NCBI GenBank assembly: GCA_945861435.1
Contig: CAMAUX010000031.1
Span: forward strand, 1-59,565
Source of the DNA: Chthoniobacter flavus
Lineage (GTDB): Bacteria; Verrucomicrobiota; Verrucomicrobiia; Chthoniobacterales; Chthoniobacteraceae
Length of the DNA: 59,565 bases
Direction of reading: 5' to 3'
In this document: one piece after another, positions 1 through 7,947 of the stretch
Position numbering within the stretch: the stretch's first letter is position 1
Layout: each line of letters starts with the position of its first letter
The notes under the pieces: model-generated
Told to the model about the DNA's origin: nothing
The model's input: the letters and a program-made list of their open reading frames with translations, nothing else
The model's database searches: none
Program-made: the position numbers and the translations under genes

Positions 1-499
1 CAGCGTAAAGCTCATGGGACAGCATCCGCCCGAGAAAGAAAATCCCGCTCGCGAAAGCTGCAATTGCCTCCGCTCAAATTTCGCCGCCCTCCCTCTGTAA
101 AAGTCCCTTCAGAACCTCGGTTTCCTCAGGCTGTGGGATGGCTGTGAAAGGAATTCGTAAGATTCAGCCATCTCCCCGCGCTCTTGCCTCCACGCCGACA
201 ACGCTGGACAACCCACACCCGCGGAAAACCTCACCCGCGAGCTTGGTCAGCCTCATCGCAGGAAGAATGGCTTTCGCGCCCGGCGAACCGAAAACGGTAA
301 GAACTCGGAGGGGCGTCGGGGAGTGAGGGGGGCTGATTTCGCCGATCACATTGGCCGCGGCGACCTGTTGGACGAGTTCGTCTGAGACGAGTGTCATGGG
401 GTATCTGGGAGGGAATACAGAATACCGTCTATGCGGGGAGCACCGCTCATGACGAAAGGGAAGGAAAGGTTGGATCCTAACCCATACAGAGCCCGTCTT
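1..499. other. No supported gene
   Basis: I see no convincing gene here. The best candidate is a 77-codon minus-strand ORF (164-397) beginning MTLVSDELV. It has no clear ribosome binding site, no recognisable domain and a proline/alanine-rich composition, so it is more likely chance or a decayed remnant. The window may start inside an intergenic region. Confidence 0.4.
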
Positions 500-1270
500 C
501 TATTTTCGCTTAGCTGCTGCGTCTGCGCGTTCGAGGAGTGCCTTTATGGTGGGCCACGTCACAGCCAGGCTCCCTTCCTTCGATGGATGTGTGCCATCGG
601 GAACGAAACGTTGATAGCGCGATTGATCCGATTCCTTGAGCTTCAGCCACACAGAAAAGTGGTCGATGAACGGCAGTCCCTTTGTTGCCGCATAAGTGCG
701 GTAGTTTTCGTTGAAGGCGCTTAATTCCGGGCGAACACTCTGACTCAGTTTTCCATTGGGAGCATCCCAACCCACATTCATCACCTGAAGCACAATGTCG
801 CAATCCGGCCGGCTGGCTTTGATCGCATCCACTATTTTGCCGAGGTTTGCGGCCCCACGAGAGACCGGCATCTTAAACTTCTCGTGGGCGTCATTGTATG
901 AAAATTCCGCCACAACAAGGTCTGGCAGGTGGCTTAGAACGCGTTCCTGAAGATGAAGCAGTCCCCAATCTGAGTTTTGCCCCGGACCCGCAGCATTAAA
1001 AAAAGAGACCTGTCCGGGGAATTGCGCCTCGAACCATTCTTTCATCGCTACAGCCCAAGCCCCTCCCGCGGTGAGGCTCGTTCCGTAGAGCACCACCGTT
1101 TGCTTTTGTCCCGCGCGCAGATTCGAAAAAACTTTCACAGGCAGAACGTCTTCCCCCCGGGCCATGGCGGCTGAAATTAAAAGGCCGGTGGCAATCGCCA
1201 TGAATGCCAGCAATTGAGTCAACTGGCACAAGGAACCGAAGGTCCGGGGGGTTGCAGGGGAAGATGTCAT
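500..1270 (-). CDS. Secreted SGNH/GDSL-type hydrolase
   Basis: Predicted exported esterase or lipase of the SGNH hydrolase fold, 256 residues. A hydrophobic N-terminal segment (about residues 17-36, ending ...AAMARGED) looks like a signal peptide, so it should act in the periplasm or outside the cell. Block I is present as YGTSLTAGG near residue 62 (nucleophile Ser), an Asn-containing GPGQNS lies near residue 95, and the C-terminal DGTHPS supplies the Asp and His of the catalytic site near residue 226. The substrate is unknown; in this group such enzymes often deacetylate carbohydrates. It stands alone, with no operon partner within 500 bp on either side. The ATG at 1270 is the only start that keeps the signal peptide. 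Confidence 0.8.
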   Translation of the reverse strand: MTSSPATPRTFGSLCQLTQLLAFMAIATGLLISAAMARGEDVLPVKVFSNLRAGQKQTVVLYGTSLTAGGAWAVAMKEWFEAQFPGQVSFFNAAGPGQNSDWGLLHLQERVLSHLPDLVVAEFSYNDAHEKFKMPVSRGAANLGKIVDAIKASRPDCDIVLQVMNVGWDAPNGKLSQSVRPELSAFNENYRTYAATKGLPFIDHFSVWLKLKESDQSRYQRFVPDGTHPSKEGSLAVTWPTIKALLERADAAAKRK

Positions 1271-1857
1271 TAGGTGGGGAGGGTGTCTTGATTCTACTTA
1301 CAAGGTGGCGGGTGATTTTTGTTTTTGCGAACTCATCGGGTGAGCTGCAAATGCGCCGCGCGTTACGACCCATATCTCCTTTTCGCTGATGTTTCCGTCG
1401 ATGAAATAACGGGAGACACAGGGCCGGGTGGGGCCGCGGGTGGAATGGAAGCAGTCGGCCAACCGCACCCGTCGGCGGGCGTGGCTTTTATTGCTCGAAC
1501 TTTGCTTTCACGCACGGTGGACCGGGAATGGTCGGAGCGCTTACGGGCGTCGGGGAGGGATGGGGGCGCAGCGCAAACCAGCAAGGCGCAGAGCAGGCCG
1601 CCATGCAGCAACGGCCTTCGGCCCAGCCGACACCTGATCCACAGGAGGCTGCGCGCAACAAGGCCCTCGAAGACGTTAAAACCCCGCAGCGATAGGCTTT
1701 TGATCTGGCGATTTCCGGCCCCCCAGCGGACTTCGCGTTTCAGCGTGAGAGCTTCTTTTTTGAGGCCTCGGAGTTCGCCTTAAAAGGAGCGGCATTCAAG
1801 ACCGGGCGGGGCCCCATTTGCGATGAACGGATGGGGGACGCTTGAGGAGGGGGGCAG
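1271..1857. other. Gene-poor stretch with possible coding remnants
   Basis: No intact gene is supported. A plus-strand frame 1528-1695 (55 codons, starting MVGALTGVGEGWG and ending ...VKTPQR) has a Gly/Gln/Ala-rich composition reminiscent of the tail of small glycine-zipper proteins, but the match is too weak to name. Other ORFs are low-complexity Arg/Pro-rich frames typical of chance reading in GC-rich DNA. Confidence 0.35.
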
Positions 1858-2037
1858 ATGGAAACGGACGTATCTGGACGCTTCGGAAAACTCAGTGATC
1901 AGCAAGACACCGACGACGTGTTGGCGGGGTTGGGGTCGTCGGAGCAGGGCTTGTCAGCCGCAAAGGTCTTGGAACGGCTTGCCGTGTATGGTCCGAACCG
2001 CTTCGGCGAGGAGAACCGGGCATGCTTGAATTCCTGA
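1858..2037 (+). pseudogene. P-type cation ATPase N-terminal fragment (59 aa)
   Basis: This 59-codon ORF starts ATG just after a GGAGGGGGGC purine run. Its C-terminal half reads GLSAAKVLERLAVYGPNRFG (about residues 31-50), the hallmark of the cation-transporting ATPase N-terminal domain, in which a Gly-Leu-Ser start, a Leu-x-x-Tyr-Gly-x-Asn stretch and a basic/Phe residue are conserved. A full ATPase has 800-900 residues; here the frame stops right after this motif and runs into the next gene, overlapping its start by 16 bp. I infer a truncated ATPase gene whose 5' end was joined to another gene. It could still be translated as a small peptide coupled to the downstream gene. Confidence 0.6.
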
Positions 2038-2420
2038 ATAAATTAGAAAAAGCGGTAACGCTCACACTGGTCGTATTGCTGACCGCGGTGGTGCTTCTGG
2101 CGACCATTGAACTGGCGTGGATTATTCTCAGGGATGTGTTCACGCCGCCGTTCCTTCTGCTCGAGATCAGTGAGCTGCTGGACATCCTGGGGCTTTTCAT
2201 GCTGGTGCTGATCAGCGTGGAATTGCTCGAGACGGTCAAAGCCTATCTCAAGGAGAACGTGGTTCACTTCGATGTGGTCCTCACCGTTGCGCTGATCGCC
2301 ATGATGCGGAAGATCATCACGCTCGAGATCAAGGACCTGCCTCCACTGACGCTCGTAGGCATTGCATCCATCGTTTTGTCGCTGGCAGCGGCGAAATACT
2401 TCTTTCGGAAGGCGAGGTGA
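2022..2420 (+). CDS. PsiE-like small integral membrane protein
   Basis: A 132-residue protein with four predicted membrane helices: about residues 10-33, 44-65, 78-98 and 108-127. Length, helix pattern and the acidic ISELLDILGLF and LLETVKAYL stretches fit the phosphate-starvation-inducible PsiE family, whose biochemical role is unknown. Its ATG lies inside the end of the upstream ATPase fragment, so translation may depend on reading through that fragment; no strong separate ribosome binding site is seen. No phosphate gene is adjacent, although a pst operon lies about 36 kb away. The gene appears intact although it sits among decayed genes. Confidence 0.65.
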   Translation: MLEFLNKLEKAVTLTLVVLLTAVVLLATIELAWIILRDVFTPPFLLLEISELLDILGLFMLVLISVELLETVKAYLKENVVHFDVVLTVALIAMMRKIITLEIKDLPPLTLVGIASIVLSLAAAKYFFRKAR

Positions 2421-2703
2421 ACAGAAGGCGGGGCAATCAGGGCACCTCCAAGGGCACCTTCAACGCAGTCGGATTCCATCTCGTGCTTGCGAACTGGAAC
2501 GGTCAGTGGGGGCGGGTCAGCGTCCGCCGTACAGCACTGTGGCGACCGCGAGATCGTTGTAGATCCCATGGACGAGCATTGGGGCCATAACCGGCCTGTT
2601 TTTTCGAGGACCGGAGCCGCGACACTTCCCGTGCCGAAACAACGCGACCGCGCCTCCCGGGGGATGCTGAGGAACTTTTGCCTGTCCCTATCGGCTTTAC
2701 CCT
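2421..2703. other. Intergenic stretch with a gene tail
   Basis: No complete gene. It contains the CPBP-like C-terminal remnant on the minus strand (2517-2600) and, at 2681-2695, a 15-base word CCTGTCCCTATCGGC whose reverse complement recurs at the junction of the duplicated element near 38.2 kb. Confidence 0.4.
2517..2600 (-). pseudogene. CPBP-type membrane protease C-terminal remnant
   Basis: The minus-strand frame ending at the stop codon 2517-2519 reads NRPVMAPMLVHGIYND and then a short hydrophobic tail ending YGGR. This matches the last conserved helix of CPBP (CAAX protease/bacteriocin self-immunity) proteins, where a His follows 'ap-x-x-x-H' and an Asn lies four residues later. Upstream in the same frame the reading becomes Arg/Gly/Pro-rich with no membrane helices, so only the end of the gene survives. 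The identification depends on a short motif. Confidence 0.35.
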
Positions 2704-2934
2704 TCAGACGGGCACGACCAGCCCTTCTGCCTCGGCGAGCTTTTTCTGGTTCGCGTGAAAAGTCAGGAACTGTCGGGCTTTGAGTTGGGTGGCTGCGGCG
2801 ATGTGAAGCATGTCAAAGCCCCGGTGCCCCCCGGCCAAGGTTTGCGTGGCCGAGAAGCGCTTGGCCTCGTCGAGGACTGCGGCCAGATTACAGGCCCTGA
2901 CGTCGAGCCGTCCGCTTATCCCTATCGGCTTCAA
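2704..2934 (-). pseudogene. PIN-domain (VapC-like) toxin, C-terminal fragment
   Basis: The 76-residue frame carries FDMLHIAAATQLKARQFLTF (about residues 40-59) and ends ...KLAEAEGLVVPV. This is the usual last third of VapC-type PIN ribonucleases, with the Asp of the third acidic block (D-x-x-H) and the 'LTF-x-x-x-Q-x-x-LA' block. A normal VapC has about 130 residues; the first acidic Asp and the N-terminal half are missing, so catalysis is not expected. A short repeat TCCCTATCGGCTT occurs both just outside its 3' end (about 2685) and at its 5' end (about 2920), consistent with a rearrangement. No antitoxin is adjacent. Confidence 0.6.
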
Positions 2935-2989
2935 CCGATATCCGCAGACTCGGATTCGATATCTGACAGGTGACGTTCAACTCTTCATG

Positions 2990-3328
2990 TCACGGCCGAT
3001 TGATCCGGACCAATTGCCCTTCCAGCGATGAGCAGGAGCGCACGGCGAGATGAATTCTCAGTGCCAGCGCTTCAAAAGTTGGATCTTCAGAACAAACAAG
3101 GATGCCGCGACGGATCGCTGACTGTTTGTGTAAGCGCAAAAAATGCAGACGGTTGAATGTGAGAACGGCCCTCGATTCTTGCCGCGCAAATTCGAGGACT
3201 TGTTCATCGGAAATTCGTTGATTGGCCCTCCCCGCCTCCAGAGAGGTGAGCACATCATAGCCCAGTGAACGGAGCTGTTCGACGGCTCCCAGATGAAAGT
3301 TTTCGTTGGAGTAAAATTTGGGCCGCAC
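2990..3328 (-). CDS. DUF5615 PIN-like toxin of a DUF433/DUF5615 pair
   Basis: Putative ribonuclease toxin of a type II toxin-antitoxin module, about 112 residues from a GTG start chosen because the family begins immediately before the FYSNENF block; the frame is open further upstream to 3391, inside the antitoxin gene. Visible family blocks are FYSNENF near the N-terminus, RISDEQVLEFARQESRAVLT in the middle, and a downstream LHFLRLH and GILVCSEDP. The acidic residues of classical PIN domains are replaced by Asn here (SNEN, TFNRLHF), which I believe is normal for this DUF433-linked subgroup. The start lies 4 bp after the antitoxin stop, so the two are co-translated. Confidence 0.75.
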   Translation of the reverse strand: MRPKFYSNENFHLGAVEQLRSLGYDVLTSLEAGRANQRISDEQVLEFARQESRAVLTFNRLHFLRLHKQSAIRRGILVCSEDPTFEALALRIHLAVRSCSSLEGQLVRINRP

Positions 3329-3332
3329 GAAC

Positions 3333-3674
3333 CTAGGCCTCCTCGTTTTGAAGGATTGCCTGCTCAATCTCCGCACGGTGCGTGAGGACATACCCCCAAG
3401 CAGCTTCCAAGTCCTGTTGCCGCAGTGAAGGGTAGTTCCTCAGGATAACCTCGTCTGAGAGCCCGAGCCGGCGCGCCTGCTCTAGTGACCACACGGGTAT
3501 CCGGGTGCTCGCGATGCACGGATCCCCACCGCAGACCCCTTCTGTCTTCTCAACTCCAGATTTTTGGAGCATCTGACGGCTTTTGACGAAGAGCAGAAAA
3601 TCCAGCAACTCCCGCTGCACCGGTTCTGGCGAGGATTGAATCTCGGCCCACAAGGTCTGCGTCACATCACTCAT
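3333..3674 (-). CDS. DUF433 antitoxin
   Basis: A 113-residue protein with the DUF433 signature in its second half: GGDPCIASTRIPVWSLEQ (about residues 49-66), followed by a DEVILRNYPSL helix and LEAAWGYVL. DUF433 proteins have a winged-helix-like DNA-binding fold and are the usual antitoxins of DUF5615 toxins, probably neutralising the toxin and autorepressing the operon. The N-terminal 45 residues (MSDVTQTLWAEIQS, then LLDFLLFVKSRQ) form a DUF2281-like helix pair. It is the first gene of the pair, with the toxin starting 4 bp downstream. Confidence 0.75.
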   Translation of the reverse strand: MSDVTQTLWAEIQSSPEPVQRELLDFLLFVKSRQMLQKSGVEKTEGVCGGDPCIASTRIPVWSLEQARRLGLSDEVILRNYPSLRQQDLEAAWGYVLTHRAEIEQAILQNEEA

Positions 3675-4196
3675 CGCTTTCAGGATATTCCAAATTCAAG
3701 CAGGGAACAATCGGCGACCTTTGACCGGAATTCTCACAGCTTCTGGCGCGATGATTTTCAGCGGGTTCTTTCTTTCAAAGGCGCCCCCTTGGAGAGGGGG
3801 GACATCCGAGCGCTTGCTGCACTCTCCATCCGCCCCCAGCCAATCCTTCCCAGTGTGAAAACTGATGAGGGGTTCGCCTACTCCCCAAAATCGGAGATCA
3901 ATGCGCAGCGCGTCTGGGAAAACGGCCTGTGTGCGGGAGGTTCCTCGGCTGCCCGGGTAGGAAGATGGATCGGCGGGAGGGCTGAAAAGCGCGGGATAGA
4001 CGCCATTCAGGGTCTCGAAATGGCGGGATGGATGCCTGCTGTGGGGCGCTCGGGATGGAGTGAGGAATGGGATGAGGAGGCGCTTTGGTTGTGAGGTTTT
4101 TGGGTTTGGGCCGAGGGGTGGTGAAGGGTGGGAACGGGAGGAAAAAGAGCTTGGCCGATTAATACGCAGACGTATAAATGAAGCCCAATCCGCCTC
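3675..4196. other. Intergenic region upstream of the aromatic operon
   Basis: About 520 bp with no supported gene; both strands carry open frames, but they are compositional shadows. It separates the minus-strand toxin-antitoxin pair from the plus-strand operon beginning at 4197, so it must hold that operon's promoter. A GC-rich palindromic patch (CCCCCTTGGAGAGGGGG) lies near 3784. Confidence 0.45.
4162..4175. promoter_or_regulatory. Small inverted repeat upstream of the aromatic operon
   Basis: ATACG-CAGA-CGTAT is a perfect 5-bp inverted repeat 21 bp before the first ATG of the operon, in an AT-rich patch of an otherwise GC-rich region. It could be a regulator binding site or part of the promoter region; the sequence alone does not decide. 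Confidence 0.3.
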
Positions 4197-5630
4197 ATGA
4201 ACCTCCCTCATCTTCCTGTCATCCGCCGCGGCGTCCCCTACCGCTCCCTCGACTCCGTCGAAGTCCTCAACCACCGCACCGGCCAACCCATGGCAAGGGT
4301 GAGCCAGGTGAATGCGGGCATCCTCCGGAAGGACCTCGCCAAGATCGGTCAGGCACGCGAGGCGCTGAAGAAGTTTACGGTCTCCGAACTCATCGAGATC
4401 TCCTCGAAGGCCGGTGAACACTTTCTCAACGGCACCCTGCCGCTCGGCGATGAGGGGCACACGCAGAATGCGGAGGATTATGTGCGGACGCTTTCGGCCA
4501 GCAGCGGCCTGCCCTTCGTGATGGTCCGCCGCAACATGGTGAAGATTCACTACGCGCTCACGAACATCCGCACGGTGCTCAACGGACTCACGCGCGGGTT
4601 GCCCTTGGACGTGATCGACCGCGGGTTCGGAGAGCAGAGCGGCGCGGCCGTGAGCTATTATCCGACGACCAACGCCCTGGGCCTCATCATGCCGAGCAAC
4701 TCGCCGGCGGTGAACTCGCTGTGGTTGCCGGCGGTGGCTCTCAAGACACCGGTGATCATCAAGCCGGGACGCGAGGAGCCGTGGACTCCTTACCGGCTCA
4801 TTCAGGCTTTCATCGCGGCGGGAGCTCCGCCGGAGGCTTTCGGATTTTATCCCACCGACCACGAGGGTTCGGGCGAGGTGATGAAGATGTGCGGCCGCGC
4901 GCTGATCTTTGGCGACGCCAGCACGGTGGAGCAGTACCGCAACAATCCGAAGTTTTCCGTGCACGGTCCCGGGTTCAGCAAGGTGCTGATCGGCGAGGAC
5001 CAGATCGAGCAGTGGCCGGAGTATATCGATATCATTGCGCAGTCGATCGCCGACAACGGCGGGCGTTCCTGTGTGAACGCATCGGCGGTGGTGGTGCCTC
5101 GTTACGGTGCGGAGATTGCCGACGCCCTTGCACGCAAGCTCGGGCCGGTGGTGCCGGAGGCGCCTGAGAGCGAGGACGCGCGGCTTTCGGGCTTTGCGAA
5201 TCCGAAGATGGCGGACTTCATCGACGGGGCGATCGAGGATGCGCTGGGCACGCCGGGTGCCACCGATGTGACGGCGAAGTACCGCGGGGGTCCGCGCCGT
5301 GTGGAGTTTGAGGGGGGCGTTTATCTGCGGCCGACGATTGTGCACTGCGAGTCGTTTGCGCATCCGCTTTCGAACCGCGAGTTTCTGTGTCCGTACGCGA
5401 GTGTGGTGGAGGTGCCGCAGGATCAGATGCTGGCGCAGGTGGGGCCGTCGTTGGTGGTCACGGCGATTACCAAGGATCCGGCCTTTAGTGCGCAGCTGCT
5501 GGATTCCCCGCTGATTGAGCGGCTCAACCTCGGGCCGGTTTCCACGATGAAAATCTCGTGGGATCAGCCGCACGAGGGCAACATGTTTGAGTTCCTCTAC
5601 AAGCGCCGCTCGATCGAGCGGGCATGGTGA
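4197..5630 (+). CDS. Aldehyde dehydrogenase superfamily, likely CoA-acylating type
   Basis: A 477-residue NAD(P)-dependent aldehyde dehydrogenase fold enzyme. The cofactor-binding region is seen at GLIMPSNSPAVNSL (about 162-175) and VIIKPG (186-191), and the catalytic cysteine is Cys292 in NGGRSCVNAS. Hydrolytic aldehyde dehydrogenases have a general-base Glu in an 'ELGG' motif; here the aligned position reads VHGPGFSK (residues 255-262) with no Glu, as in CoA-acylating members such as EutE/AdhE. I infer reversible acyl-CoA to aldehyde chemistry, which fits the CoA ligase encoded later in the operon and the alcohol dehydrogenase directly after it. First gene of the operon; its stop overlaps the next start (ATGGTGA). 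The substrate is not visible from the sequence. Confidence 0.75.
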   Translation: MNLPHLPVIRRGVPYRSLDSVEVLNHRTGQPMARVSQVNAGILRKDLAKIGQAREALKKFTVSELIEISSKAGEHFLNGTLPLGDEGHTQNAEDYVRTLSASSGLPFVMVRRNMVKIHYALTNIRTVLNGLTRGLPLDVIDRGFGEQSGAAVSYYPTTNALGLIMPSNSPAVNSLWLPAVALKTPVIIKPGREEPWTPYRLIQAFIAAGAPPEAFGFYPTDHEGSGEVMKMCGRALIFGDASTVEQYRNNPKFSVHGPGFSKVLIGEDQIEQWPEYIDIIAQSIADNGGRSCVNASAVVVPRYGAEIADALARKLGPVVPEAPESEDARLSGFANPKMADFIDGAIEDALGTPGATDVTAKYRGGPRRVEFEGGVYLRPTIVHCESFAHPLSNREFLCPYASVVEVPQDQMLAQVGPSLVVTAITKDPAFSAQLLDSPLIERLNLGPVSTMKISWDQPHEGNMFEFLYKRRSIERAW

Positions 5631-6802
5631 ACCTGAGCGCCGCCACCCCCATGAGCGCGCCTTTCACCCCAGCCTTCGATTATCAGCCGCGGACCCGCAT
5701 CGTGTTCGGTGCGGATGCGCTTGAGCAGGTGGGTGTGCTGGCGCGCGATCTTGGTGCACGGCGGGTGCTGCTGGTGACCGACAAGGGGATAGCCGCAGCC
5801 GGGCATCCCGCGCGCGCTACGTCGTTCCTTGAAGCGGCCGGGATGCAGGTGGCGGTTTTCGACGAGGTGCGCGAGAATCCGTCGACGGCCGACATCGACC
5901 GGTGCGTGGCGGTGGCGCGCGAGTCCGGTGTGGACTTCCTTGTGGGACTGGGCGGGGGGAGCAGCATGGACACCGCGAAGGGTTGCAACTTCCTGCTCAC
6001 CAATGGCGGTCGGATCCAGGATTACTGGGGTGTGAACAAGGCGCGCAGCCCGATGCTGCCCCTCATTGCGATCCCCACCACCGCGGGAACCGGGAGCGAG
6101 TGCCAGTCCTTCGCGCTGATCTCCGACGCGGACACCCATCAGAAGATGGCGTGCGGCGATGAGAAGGCGGCGGCGCGCGTGGCGATCCTTGATCCGCTGC
6201 TGACGGTCTCGCAACCGGCACGCGTGACTGCTTGCACGGGCGTTGATGCGCTGGCGCATGCGCTGGAGACGGCGGTGACGAAGCGGCGCAGTCCCCTTTC
6301 CGGGCTCTTTGCGCGTGAAGCATTCCGGCTCTGTGTCGGCGCGCTGGAGCGCGTCCTTTCGCAACCGGGCGATGTGGAGGCGCGCGCGTCCATGCAGCTC
6401 GGCGCGGCATATGCCGGCACGGCGATCGAGAATTCGATGCTCGGTGCTGCGCATTCCGCTGCCAATCCGCTGACCGCGCATTTTGGCATCGTGCACGGGC
6501 AGGCGGTGGGAGTGATGCTACCCGCGGTCATTCGGTACAACGCGGCGGATCCTGGTGCGCAGGCGCTTTATCTGGAGCTCGCGGTGCAGGTGGGTCTCGG
6601 ATCGGTCGGGGCGCTCGTGGAGCGGGTGGAGCAGTTGCTGGACGCGGCCGGGATGCGCAAGGATCTGAGGGCGCGAGCCATTGATCGGAGCCTGGTGCCG
6701 GTGCTTGCGGCAGAGGCTGCGAAGCAGTGGACGGCGGGCTTCAATCCGCGCCCGATTGCGGCGCACGATTTTGAGGGGCTTTACGCGGAGGTGCTGGGGT
6801 GA
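5624..6802 (+). CDS. Iron-containing alcohol dehydrogenase
   Basis: A 392-residue group III (Fe-type) alcohol dehydrogenase. NAD-binding residues appear in GLGGGSSMDTAK (about 109-120) and PTTAGTGSE (about 150-158). The metal-ligand region is represented by an Asp near TGVDALAHALE (about 206-216) and by His residues in GAAHSAANPLTAHFGIVHG. It should reduce an aldehyde to an alcohol or the reverse. Its position straight after the acyl-CoA-reductase-like enzyme suggests that together they take an acyl-CoA through an aldehyde to an alcohol. The ATG at 5624 overlaps the preceding stop by 7 bp; a second Met at residue 10 (5651) is an alternative. The stop overlaps the next GTG start (GTGA). Confidence 0.85.
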   Translation: MVNLSAATPMSAPFTPAFDYQPRTRIVFGADALEQVGVLARDLGARRVLLVTDKGIAAAGHPARATSFLEAAGMQVAVFDEVRENPSTADIDRCVAVARESGVDFLVGLGGGSSMDTAKGCNFLLTNGGRIQDYWGVNKARSPMLPLIAIPTTAGTGSECQSFALISDADTHQKMACGDEKAAARVAILDPLLTVSQPARVTACTGVDALAHALETAVTKRRSPLSGLFAREAFRLCVGALERVLSQPGDVEARASMQLGAAYAGTAIENSMLGAAHSAANPLTAHFGIVHGQAVGVMLPAVIRYNAADPGAQALYLELAVQVGLGSVGALVERVEQLLDAAGMRKDLRARAIDRSLVPVLAAEAAKQWTAGFNPRPIAAHDFEGLYAEVLG

Positions 6803-7932
6803 AGGGTGCCGGGTTGTTTCATGCCGCCGCGTTCGCATGGTTGGCGCTGGGTGCCGGCTTGAAGTTGCATGCGGGCGAGTGGCCGATGCACCGCGGAGGC
6901 CCGCAGTTGCAGGGTGTGGCGGACATGGCTGCGCCCGCCAAGGCGCACCTCGCGTGGACGTTTTCTGCAGGCAAGCCCGTGAAGGGTTCCGCCGCGATTG
7001 CGGGTGGACGCGTGTTCTTCGGAGACGACGCCGGTATCGTGCATGCGCTGGGTCTGATGGATGGTCGCGAACAGTGGACGTTCAAGACGGAGTCGGCGGT
7101 GGAGGCCACGCCGCTGGTGCTCGGAGATGCTGTGTACGTGGGCTCCGGCGACGGTCGGTTTTACGCGCTCGACGCGGCGACGGGGGCGTTGCGCTGGAAG
7201 TATGAGACGGGGGACAAGATCAACGGCGGCGCGAGCCATGTGCCGAGTCCGGATGGCAAGGGGGACTGGATTCTTGTGGGCAGTTACGACGCCTCGCTTT
7301 ACTGCATTGAGTCGGCCACCGGGAAGCTGGTCTGGAGCCATTCCACGGACAATTACATCAACGGCACGCCCGCCGTTTTTCCGACGGGCGAGGTGGTGTT
7401 TGGCGGGTGCGATGCGATGATTCATGTGCTCTCGCTGGCCGATGGCAAGGAGGTGCGTCAGATCGATGCCGACGCTTACATCGCCTCCTCGGCTGCAGTG
7501 GCGGACGGCATTGGTTACGTCGGCAATTACGGCAATGTCGTCATCGCCTTCGATCCGCGCGAAGGGCGTGTGCTTTGGAAATATCGGGACCGGAACTTCG
7601 CCTACTATTCCTCCGCGGCGATCGCGGGCAATCGTCTGCTGATCGGCGGTCGTGACAAGCAATTGCATTGCATCGACCGGGCGAAGGGCGAGGCTCTCTG
7701 GAAATTCCGTGCGCGTGGAGTGATCGACAGTTCGCCCGTGGTGTGCGGCGATGCGGTGGTGGTGGGATCGGAGGACGGCCGGCTTTACTGCATCGCCCTT
7801 GAGGACGGTTCCGAGCGCTGGGCCTACGAGATCGGCGCGCCCATCACCTCCTCACCCGCGGCCGCGAGCGGGCGCATCGTGGTGGGGGCTGAGGACGGGA
7901 ACGTCTACTGCTTTTCCGCGGCGCAGCCCTGA
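6799..7932 (+). CDS. Exported PQQ/BamB-like beta-propeller protein
   Basis: A 377-residue protein with a hydrophobic N-terminus (residues 5-24) typical of a signal peptide, followed by a series of PQQ-type propeller blades. Blade motifs recur as ALDAATGALRW (about 123), CIESATGKLVW (about 168), AFDPREGRVLW (about 250), CIDRAKGEALW (about 290) and CIALEDGSERW (about 330). No catalytic residues of PQQ alcohol dehydrogenases (such as the vicinal Cys pair) are visible, so it is more likely a binding or scaffold protein resembling BamB. It starts with GTG overlapping the dehydrogenase stop. A second propeller gene lies 3 kb downstream in the same operon; the pairing suggests a periplasmic function tied to the pathway. 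Confidence 0.75.
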   Translation: MKGAGLFHAAAFAWLALGAGLKLHAGEWPMHRGGPQLQGVADMAAPAKAHLAWTFSAGKPVKGSAAIAGGRVFFGDDAGIVHALGLMDGREQWTFKTESAVEATPLVLGDAVYVGSGDGRFYALDAATGALRWKYETGDKINGGASHVPSPDGKGDWILVGSYDASLYCIESATGKLVWSHSTDNYINGTPAVFPTGEVVFGGCDAMIHVLSLADGKEVRQIDADAYIASSAAVADGIGYVGNYGNVVIAFDPREGRVLWKYRDRNFAYYSSAAIAGNRLLIGGRDKQLHCIDRAKGEALWKFRARGVIDSSPVVCGDAVVVGSEDGRLYCIALEDGSERWAYEIGAPITSSPAAASGRIVVGAEDGNVYCFSAAQP

Positions 7933-7947
7933 ACCCATCGCAATCCC

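Noticed and set aside
164-397. Minus-strand 77-codon ORF as a gene
   Set aside because: No ribosome site, domain or neighbour supports it.
1319-1783. Plus-strand 154-codon ORF
   Set aside because: Arg/Ser-rich frame without domain, overlapping other frames of equal quality.
3696-5573. A 625-codon minus-strand ORF opposite the aldehyde dehydrogenase
   Set aside because: It is Arg/His/Pro-rich throughout, has no domain, and mirrors a well-supported plus-strand gene; in GC-rich DNA long antisense frames are expected.
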